NCBI GenBank assembly: GCA_031259205.1
Contig: JAIRLS010000294.1
Span: 1-5,907 of the forward strand
Origin: Bacteroidales bacterium
GTDB taxonomy: Bacteria > Bacteroidota > Bacteroidia > Bacteroidales > UBA4181
Length of the DNA: 5,907 nt
Direction: 5' to 3'
Part shown: positions 1 through 4,707 of the stretch, piece after piece
Layout of the letters: each line of letters starts with the position of its first letter
Position numbering within the stretch: the first letter of the stretch is position 1
Made by a program: the position numbers and the translations under genes
The notes under the pieces: model-generated
What the model was told of the DNA's origin: nothing
Database searches by the model: none
Seen by the model: the letters and a program-made list of their open reading frames with translations, nothing else

Positions 1-1
1 G

Positions 2-118
2 ATTTATGACAAACTTGGCTACAAATATTATCCCTTTAAAATGAAAAAATATGTAGTACACAAATCTCTCTTCGAAAAAAATTATCCCACTGAATATATG
101 AATATTAATTCCTCATAA
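2..118 (+). CDS. C-terminal end of an unidentified protein (5' partial)
   Basis: An open plus-strand frame enters from the left edge and ends at a TAA at 116-118, giving 38 visible residues (start IYDKLGYKYYPFK, end NYPTEYMNINSS). The tail is rich in Lys, Tyr and Asn, with no recognisable motif, membrane segment or repeat. The first 120 bases are only about 26% G+C by hand count, far below the genes to the right. AT-rich genes of this kind are common in surface-polysaccharide and other accessory loci, so a glycosyltransferase-like or related protein is possible, but nothing in the fragment proves it. It converges on sbcC, with 97 bases between the two stop codons. The coding call rests only on an open frame of 39 codons and a plausible protein-like composition, so it could be a chance frame. 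Confidence 0.5.
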   Translation: MYDKLGYKYYPFKMKKYVVHKSLFEKNYPTEYMNINSS

Positions 119-215
119 ACTGCAATGTGGGTTAAGGTTTACAAAAGGGAATGCCGGCGCATCTCACAGATCATATTGCGCAAAGTATGGCTATATTAAG
201 GTATGCCTTGTCTTT
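119..215. other. Convergent intergenic gap between the plus-strand tail and sbcC
   Basis: This gap lies between two converging stop codons, where terminators for both genes would be expected. The only hairpin candidate I see is a 5-bp stem, GCGCA (157-161) with TGCGC (177-181), around a 15-base loop. It has no following T-run on either strand, so I do not call it a terminator. No gene is visible. Confidence 0.5.
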
Positions 216-3200
216 TTAAAAACTTTTGGAAATCACCTTTACGGTACTCTTTCCGTTTGTGGTTTTGGCGACGCACACTTGTACCGGAATGCGCTCGGTC
301 ATTTCGGCGACGTGAGAGATAACGCCTATCTGTCGTCCGCAGGATTGCAGACGTTCGAGCGCATCCATGGAGATACGCAGTGTTTCCGCATCAAGCGATC
401 CGAAACCTTCGTCAATAAAAAGCGACTCGATTTTTAAGCGGCGGGACGACAGCGACGACAAGCCCAGCGACAGTCCCAGCGAGATGAGGAAGGATTCTCC
501 GCCGGACAGGGAGTGTACGGTGCGGATTTCGCCCAGCATGTCGAGGTCAACAACCTGCAAGGCCAGCGTATCCGGTACCCGTTGCAGGAGATAGCGCCGG
601 GAAAGTTCATGGAGATGCCGGTTGGCGTATGTCAAAAGAATATCCAATGTGTATGCCTGCGCTATTTCCTTGAATTTCGAACCGCTGGCAGACCCAAACA
701 CGAGATTCAGTTTTTTCCAGTTTTCGGAAAGCCTTTCTTTTTCAGTCAGCTCTGTTCTTGTCGTTTTGAGAAGTTCTTCGTTTTTGGCTTGTTGTTCCAG
801 CACAAGATCAATTTCTGCGAGGCGCTTGTTGAAATCGTCGATGCATGATTCCGACCCGGCAAGTTTTTTGTTCAGTGTTTCGCGGGTTTCTTCCGTTGCG
901 GGTTTCGTTGTGGATTCGAGGTGTTGCTCAAATTTTTGTTTGCGTTCGTCGAACGTTGTTTTTGCAATGGTTTCACGTTCCTTCAAGTCGTTGAGATATT
1001 GCTTTTCTTCACTGATACGGCTGTTGCTCACAGACAGCAGCGCGTCCAGACGTTCGGCTGCGACGATGCCCTGTTTGCCGGCAAGCCAGTTGTCGATAGC
1101 AGCTTGCAGAGCGGGATAGCGTTTTTCCAACAGCGATATTTCGCGAGCCATCTGTGTGATGACGCCTTTGAGGTGTTCCAGCCGGCCGGTTATTTCCAGC
1201 TTGTTTTTGCCGGAAGTTTCCATTTTTTCCGTTAAGCGTTTTTTTCGTAGCGCAAAGTCCTGTGCAATCGGGTCGACCGCTTTTCCGTCCAGCACGGCGG
1301 CTCTTTCCTTTTGCAGTCTTTCCAGCGTCGCCTTTGTTTCGTTGCGTTTTTTTTCCTGTATTTCCAGATATTGCTGCGATTCCGTCAGTTTTTTCCCCTC
1401 TCCGGCCAACAGCGCCTGAGAGGTGTTGAAACGGCCTTCCGTCCGGGAGCGCTTTTCCAGAAACGTTTGCCACAGGTTTGCCGTTTCTGTGAGTTTTTGT
1501 TGCAGGACGCCCTGTTCAAAGTCGCTTTTCCACGAAGGGACGGGCGCAAGACATTCGCTTATCCTGCCTGTGAGTTCATGGAATTGCTGTTCGTAGTGTT
1601 CGGACAGGAGGTTAAGCCTTGTTATTTCCGTTTTTTTGCGTTCGATTTGTTCGGTAACGGAGGATATGCGATGGTGAATCTCTTCTTTTGCCTTGTTCAG
1701 TTCGCTTTCCCGCAGGGTTTGTTGTTCGGTGACGTTTTGTGCCGGATGATGCAGGCTGCCGCATACGGGACAGGGGGTTCCTTCCGTCAGTTGTGCCCGA
1801 AGGACGGCTATTTCGGCGGGAAACAGGCGATTCAAACGTTCGGCTTCCGCTTTCAATCCTTCGAGTTCAGCGAGCGCCGAATGGAGGCTTTTTTCGTTAT
1901 CCCTGCCGAGCGTTCGGTTGTTGGTACCTTGTTTTTCCGCTTCGACGGCTTCTTCTATTGTCCTTACCAACGACGGAAGCAGGGGGAGGATGTTCCGAAA
2001 AACGGCATGGGCGTCGAACCACTTGTCGATTCGTTGAATTTCGGTTTGCTGTTCGATCATGTTTTTTGAGGCGGCTTCGATATCCTTTTCTACTCGTTTT
2101 TTCGCGTTTAATGCGGTATTGTAATCCCGGTCGGCGGCAATTGCGCTGTTGAGGGCTTCTTCGATCCGGATATCTAACGCTCTTGCTTTTTGGGCTTCCG
2201 GTTCGATACGTGCATATTCGGCTTCCAGAAGAGTCTGCTGTTCTTCCAGCCTTGCATGCATCATATTGATTTCCTCCATTTGACGGATACTGTGTTCCCA
2301 TTCGGTTTGTTTGGATTTCCATTCTTTTTGCCGGTTTTCCAACTGTTCTTTGCTTTTTTGCAGTTCCGACCATGTTTCCCTGATGGCCTGTACCTGTTCT
2401 ATCTGCTCCATCAGTTCGTAGCGGGGGCGGGCGCCGGCTATTTCTTCGCGTACTTTTTCCAGCGACAATTCGGCAGTGTCGATCTCTTTGCGCAGTTTGT
2501 TTTCATCTTCCAACCATTGGAGGCAAGCCGCTATTTGGGCGGAATGGGATTTTTGCGAGGCGAGTTGCTTTTTCAGTCCGGTTTTTTCGAGATGCAAGGC
2601 TTGTATTTGTTCGCCGGATAAGCATTCGATGTTGCTCATCCTGTCTTTTATCTGTAAAAAGAGGCGTTCGGCAGTGTTTGATTTTTCGTAAACGGTTTTG
2701 GATATACGGGAATAAATATCCGTGCCTGTAAGTTTTTCCAATAATTCCGCTTTTTCGGGTTCTTTTGCTTTCAGGAAGACGGCAAAATCGCCTTGGGCCA
2801 GCAATACGGCTCGAGTGAACTGTTCAAAAGTCAGGCCTGTCAGTCCGGCTATTTTCCGGATCAGTTCTTTTTTCCCGCCCGGCACATCCTGTTTCAGGGT
2901 CAGGTTTTGCAGTTTTATCTCTGTGTCGCGCAAGGCGCCGTCGGCTTTGTCTTTTGTCCGGCGTACCGACCAGCGCGTTCTGTAAGCGTTGCCTTCCAGC
3001 GATACGAAATCCACTTCGGCATAACCGGAACAGGCGCCACGCCTGAGTACCGTCCTGCAATCCTTTGGCGTGACGGTATGTTCGCCCACATCGGGTATTT
3101 TGGTAAACCTGTCTGCTTGTTGTGTGCGGGGGGTAGCGTCGAAAAGCGCCAGACACAAAGCGTCCAGTATCGTGGATTTACCCGAACCGGTATTGCCGGT

Positions 3201-3305
3201 GATGGCAAATATGCCGGCTGATTTTAGCGGGTCGACCGTAAAATCCAATTCAAAAGCCTCCTCCAGGGAAGCCAGATTCTTTCCTCTGATGGCAAGTATT
3301 TTCAT
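216..3305 (-). CDS. sbcC: SbcC, ATPase subunit of the SbcCD (Mre11-Rad50 type) nuclease
   Basis: This is an SMC-like ATPase that, with the SbcD nuclease, cleaves DNA hairpins and processes double-strand ends in the cytoplasm. All diagnostic parts are present in order. They are Walker A GNTGSGKST (residues 37-45), a Q-loop in LLAQGDF (Q171), and long Lys/Glu/Gln-rich coiled-coil arms (about 190-500 and 530-880). The zinc hook CPVCGSLHHP begins at C512, almost exactly mid-protein. The ABC signature LSGGE is at 933-937, Walker B SLFIDE ends at D965-E966, the D-loop SLD is at 970-972, and the switch histidine is H998. The length (1029 residues) is normal for the family; E. coli SbcC has 1048. The ATG start gives MKILAIRGKNLASLE, the usual SbcC N-terminus. 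No good Shine-Dalgarno precedes it, which is normal in Bacteroidota. The gene ends with TAA and looks intact. Unusually, sbcD is not the upstream neighbour; that place is taken by the flavodoxin operon, 111 bases away. Confidence 0.96.
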   Translation of the reverse strand: MKILAIRGKNLASLEEAFELDFTVDPLKSAGIFAITGNTGSGKSTILDALCLALFDATPRTQQADRFTKIPDVGEHTVTPKDCRTVLRRGACSGYAEVDFVSLEGNAYRTRWSVRRTKDKADGALRDTEIKLQNLTLKQDVPGGKKELIRKIAGLTGLTFEQFTRAVLLAQGDFAVFLKAKEPEKAELLEKLTGTDIYSRISKTVYEKSNTAERLFLQIKDRMSNIECLSGEQIQALHLEKTGLKKQLASQKSHSAQIAACLQWLEDENKLRKEIDTAELSLEKVREEIAGARPRYELMEQIEQVQAIRETWSELQKSKEQLENRQKEWKSKQTEWEHSIRQMEEINMMHARLEEQQTLLEAEYARIEPEAQKARALDIRIEEALNSAIAADRDYNTALNAKKRVEKDIEAASKNMIEQQTEIQRIDKWFDAHAVFRNILPLLPSLVRTIEEAVEAEKQGTNNRTLGRDNEKSLHSALAELEGLKAEAERLNRLFPAEIAVLRAQLTEGTPCPVCGSLHHPAQNVTEQQTLRESELNKAKEEIHHRISSVTEQIERKKTEITRLNLLSEHYEQQFHELTGRISECLAPVPSWKSDFEQGVLQQKLTETANLWQTFLEKRSRTEGRFNTSQALLAGEGKKLTESQQYLEIQEKKRNETKATLERLQKERAAVLDGKAVDPIAQDFALRKKRLTEKMETSGKNKLEITGRLEHLKGVITQMAREISLLEKRYPALQAAIDNWLAGKQGIVAAERLDALLSVSNSRISEEKQYLNDLKERETIAKTTFDERKQKFEQHLESTTKPATEETRETLNKKLAGSESCIDDFNKRLAEIDLVLEQQAKNEELLKTTRTELTEKERLSENWKKLNLVFGSASGSKFKEIAQAYTLDILLTYANRHLHELSRRYLLQRVPDTLALQVVDLDMLGEIRTVHSLSGGESFLISLGLSLGLSSLSSRRLKIESLFIDEGFGSLDAETLRISMDALERLQSCGRQIGVISHVAEMTERIPVQVCVAKTTNGKSTVKVISKSF

Positions 3306-3360
3306 ATCATGGCAGTGACAACAATTATGTCCTGCGGTTTTATATTTATTTTCCTTGCGG

Positions 3361-3368
3361 CAAAGATA
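3361..3368 (-). promoter_or_regulatory. Probable sbcC promoter, -7 element
   Basis: Read on the minus strand this is TATCTTTG, an exact match to the Bacteroidetes -7 consensus TAnnTTTG, about 55 bases before the sbcC ATG and outside the upstream gene. TTTG-type -33 candidates occur 16 and 23 bases further upstream (3385-3388 and 3392-3395). Neither has the preferred spacing of about 19-21, so the -33 element is weak. It suggests that sbcC is transcribed separately from the flavodoxin operon. Confidence 0.55.
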
Positions 3369-3416
3369 TAAAATCTGTGAAAATCAAAAGTCAAAAACCG
3401 AAAGTACTTTTCACGT

Positions 3417-3737
3417 TCAGTTCAGGTTCACCGGTTGCAATTCCTTGCAGCGGATGAACATTCCTTTTGTTTTGTTCGTCAGATAATCACGGATGATTTC
3501 TTTCAACATTTCAAATTCCTGTACGGTAAAGGTCAGGTGGACGCACATATCGACTACCGGAAGAATGATCACCCTTTCCAACCCTTTCTTTTTGTTGATG
3601 GCGGCATAATAAGCCACATCAATGGATTCCAGATAATCCGAGTAGATTTTCAGTTTTTCGGGCGAGGAGAAATGCATCAGGACATTACCCACTTCCACGT
3701 GTATTCTCGAACACTGTTTACAGGTAAATATCCTCAT
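3417..3737 (-). CDS. Small CxxC protein of unknown function, coupled to flavodoxin
   Basis: A 106-residue protein starting MRIFTCKQCSRIHVEVGN. I chose the ATG at 3735-3737 because it overlaps the flavodoxin stop in an ATGA junction and has AGAGGA just upstream. A longer frame starting at 3764 would add nine residues lying wholly inside flavodoxin. Visible features are a CKQC pair (C6, C9) next to H13, and further cysteines at C65 and C97, so metal binding or redox activity is possible but unproven. There is no signal peptide or membrane segment, so it is probably cytoplasmic. The two halves look alike in plan, a beta strand then an acidic helix (LMHFSSPEKLKIYSDYLES and VHLTFTVQEFEMLKEIIRDY). 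It resembles short uncharacterised Bacteroidota proteins with an N-terminal CxxC (possibly the DUF6686 group), but I cannot confirm a family. The coupling suggests a role linked to flavodoxin. Confidence 0.82.
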   Translation of the reverse strand: MRIFTCKQCSRIHVEVGNVLMHFSSPEKLKIYSDYLESIDVAYYAAINKKKGLERVIILPVVDMCVHLTFTVQEFEMLKEIIRDYLTNKTKGMFIRCKELQPVNLN

Positions 3738-4234
3738 AATTCCTCTTTCAGTCCGGAGATCCACAGGTCGATCCTCTGCTCGGACAGGTGGTTTTCGTTT
3801 TCCTCATCCAGGAGAAGTCCGACAAACCGGTTGTCGATCAGCGCTTCCGACGCATCGAAAGTGTATCCCTCTGTGGGAACAGACCCAATGACGGTTGCCA
3901 GATCTTTTACCGCACGGTAGATTTTTCCTACGGCGTCGCAGAACGAATCGGAGTAAGAAGCGGAGTCCCCGCAACCGAAAAGCGCAACTTTCTTTCCCGT
4001 CCAGTCGGCTGAAGGCAACGCCTTGATAAATCCTTCCCAGTCGTCCTGCAAATCGCCTATGCCCCATGTAGAACTGCCCAGCAGTACTACGTCATATTCG
4101 TTCAACTTTTCGGCTTTTACCGAAGCTACATCGTGTATGTCCTTTTGATCCACGCCGAGTTTTGCCGCAATCCTTTTTGCCGCCTCTTGTGTATTACCGT
4201 TGGACGAACCATAAAAAATGCCTGTTTTATTCAT
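3734..4234 (-). CDS. fldA: Long-chain flavodoxin (FMN electron carrier)
   Basis: A 166-residue flavodoxin, a soluble cytoplasmic FMN protein that carries low-potential electrons between redox enzymes, often in place of ferredoxin when iron is scarce. The N-terminal strand MNKTGIFYGSS leads into the FMN phosphate loop SSNGNT (residues 10-15). The first isoalloxazine-stacking segment is SSTWGIGDLQDDWEGF, with W57, and the second is FGCGDSASYSDSFCDA, with Y94. These aromatics fall at the same numbers as W57 and Y94 of the classical cyanobacterial long-chain flavodoxin. Length and the segment around 115-140 fit the long-chain class. The phosphate loop has Asn where many flavodoxins have Thr (TxTGxT type), a mild variation. 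It is the first gene of a two-gene operon; its TGA overlaps the next ATG by 4 bases. The start is preceded by AT-rich sequence without a Shine-Dalgarno, and a good Bacteroidetes promoter lies 29-59 bases upstream. Confidence 0.96.
   Translation of the reverse strand: MNKTGIFYGSSNGNTQEAAKRIAAKLGVDQKDIHDVASVKAEKLNEYDVVLLGSSTWGIGDLQDDWEGFIKALPSADWTGKKVALFGCGDSASYSDSFCDAVGKIYRAVKDLATVIGSVPTEGYTFDASEALIDNRFVGLLLDEENENHLSEQRIDLWISGLKEEL
3741..3746 (-). promoter_or_regulatory. Ribosome binding site deciding the CxxC protein start
   Basis: On the minus strand AGAGGA lies 3 bases before the ATG at 3735-3737, inside the last codons of flavodoxin. It is the clearest Shine-Dalgarno-like site seen before a start in this window. 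It supports the short start and reinitiation by ribosomes finishing flavodoxin. The spacing is a little short. Confidence 0.6.
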
Positions 4235-4262
4235 GTTATGATAATTTATTTTTTTAACGGTG

Positions 4263-4293
4263 CAAAATTAACCCTGCCCAACCGAAAAAACAA
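4263..4293 (-). promoter_or_regulatory. Flavodoxin operon promoter (Bacteroidetes type)
   Basis: On the minus strand a TTG (-33, at 4291-4293) is followed after 20 bases by TAATTTTG (-7, at 4263-4270), an exact TAnnTTTG match. The spacing fits the primary sigma factor of Bacteroidetes. Transcription would begin near 4258, leaving a leader of about 25 A/T-rich bases. Confidence 0.72.
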
Positions 4294-4300
4294 TCACTGT

Positions 4301-4347
4301 TTTTAGGTATTTTTCGGTCAAAAAATACCTACTTTTAGGTATTTTTT
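4301..4347. promoter_or_regulatory. Three-copy TAGGTATTTTT array with perfect palindrome, putative operator
   Basis: The half-site TAGGTATTTTT occurs at 4304-4314 and 4336-4346 in direct orientation, exactly 32 bases apart, and inverted at 4321-4331. The last two form a perfect 12-bp inverted repeat, AAAAAATACCTA (4320-4331) and TAGGTATTTTTT (4336-4347), around CTTT. The array ends 8 bases upstream of the -33 element of the flavodoxin promoter, a position typical of an activator site. The 32-base period is close to three DNA turns. Binding by a dimeric regulator is inferred; the protein is unknown. An RNA hairpin or terminator is less likely, because no gene reads into it from the left and the next minus-strand gene ends far to the right. 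Confidence 0.55.
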
Positions 4348-4410
4348 AATGTTAATTCTTTTTTTGAGGCGCTATGAAAAACAATTCTTCTGACCTCCAC
4401 TAAGGCACGA
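4348..4410. other. Spacer without recognised feature
   Basis: Short noncoding stretch between the operator-like array and the hairpin repeats. I see no open frame of note, promoter match or repeat in it. Confidence 0.4.
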
Positions 4411-4464
4411 ATGTAGAGGCGCACGGCGTGCGCCTGAATGTATAGGCGAAAGGCTTTCGTCTGA
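4411..4464. repeat. Tandem pair of 27-bp hairpin units (REP-like)
   Basis: Two abutting units, 4411-4437 and 4438-4464, match at 21 of 27 positions. Each contains an 8-bp stem around the loop GGC. In unit 1 the stem is AGGCGCAC with GTGCGCCT (4417-4424, 4428-4435). In unit 2 it is AGGCGAAA with TTTCGTCT (4444-4451, 4455-4462), with one G-T wobble. Of six differences, four form two compensatory pair changes (C-G to A-T, at unit positions 12/20 and 14/18). This looks like a dispersed intergenic palindromic repeat; similar GTAGRGGCG...CGCC sequences are, from memory, scattered through many bacterial genomes. Confidence 0.7.
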
Positions 4465-4531
4465 AACCACGAAGTCGCACAAGGAACACAAAGTAAAAAA
4501 ACTTCGTAAAACTTCGCGCCCTTTGTGGTTT
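4464..4531. repeat. Long imperfect inverted repeat, AAACCACGAAG ... CTTTGTGGTTT
   Basis: The outer arms AAACCACGAAG (4464-4474) and CTTTGTGGTTT (4521-4531) pair over 11 positions with one G-T wobble. Inside, AAGT (4491-4494) and ACTT (4500-4503) can pair across an A-rich tip. The left half has three near-copies of a heptamer: CACGAAG (4468), CACAAGG (4478) and CACAAAG (4487). It begins at the last base of the preceding hairpin pair, so both may be one composite element. It is noncoding, with no transposase nearby. A MITE-like or REP-like origin is inferred. Confidence 0.6.
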
Positions 4532-4545
4532 AAAAAAACCCCGAA

Positions 4546-4589
4546 GCGGATTTCCTTACCGGCGTCGGAACCGCCGATACCTGATCCGC
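4546..4589. repeat. GC-rich nested inverted repeat
   Basis: The outer arms GCGGAT (4546-4551) and ATCCGC (4584-4589) enclose an inner 5-bp stem, CGGCG (4560-4564) with CGCCG (4572-4576), around a 7-base loop. Neither strand has a T-run after it, so it does not look like an intrinsic terminator. Function unknown. Confidence 0.4.
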
Positions 4590-4661
4590 GCTCTTCAATT
4601 TTTTGCTTTCGTATACCGGCTCTGCCGGCCAGGTGTGTATTTTTATATTTTCAAAAGTAAG
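4590..4661. other. Spacer with a small CCGGC/GCCGG hairpin
   Basis: Noncoding. The only structure seen is a 5-bp stem with a 3-base loop (CCGGC 4616-4620, GCCGG 4624-4628). It lacks a T-run on either strand. No gene is supported. Confidence 0.35.
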
Positions 4662-4687
4662 CTCCCTGCATTTCAGGGAACAGGGAG
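4662..4687 (-). terminator. Weak candidate terminator of the FAD oxidoreductase gene
   Basis: On the minus strand, 20 bases past the stop codon, CTCCCTG and CAGGGAG (7-bp stem, 12-base loop) are followed by CTTACTTTTG. A competing 6-bp hairpin, TCCCTG (4663-4668) with CAGGGA (4674-4679), uses the same left arm. The T-tract is interrupted, so termination may be inefficient. Confidence 0.45.
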
Positions 4688-4707
4688 TTTTGATATTTCA
4701 TTTCGGT

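Noticed and set aside
1311..2069. 252-codon plus-strand open frame, and several shorter ones, inside sbcC
   Set aside because: They lie opposite the coiled-coil and zinc-hook coding region of an intact sbcC. Their Phe-rich translations are the usual mirror of Lys/Glu-rich codons.
3401..3410. AAAGTACTTT palindrome just after the CxxC protein stop, as an operon terminator
   Set aside because: It is a self-complementary decamer with no loop and only a weak T-rich tail, so it does not form a credible intrinsic terminator.
3738..3764. Nine-residue N-terminal extension of the CxxC protein
   Set aside because: It lies wholly inside the flavodoxin coding sequence, whereas the ATG at 3735-3737 has AGAGGA upstream and forms a classic ATGA overlap.
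4239..4245. TGATAAT next to the flavodoxin start, resembling half of a Fur box
   Set aside because: The matching inverted half is absent and the surroundings are A/T-rich, so a chance match is likely even though iron control of flavodoxin would make sense.
4411..4531. CRISPR array or tandem-repeat locus
   Set aside because: There are only two 27-bp units with no spacers between them, and they are followed by an unrelated inverted repeat; no cas gene is present.
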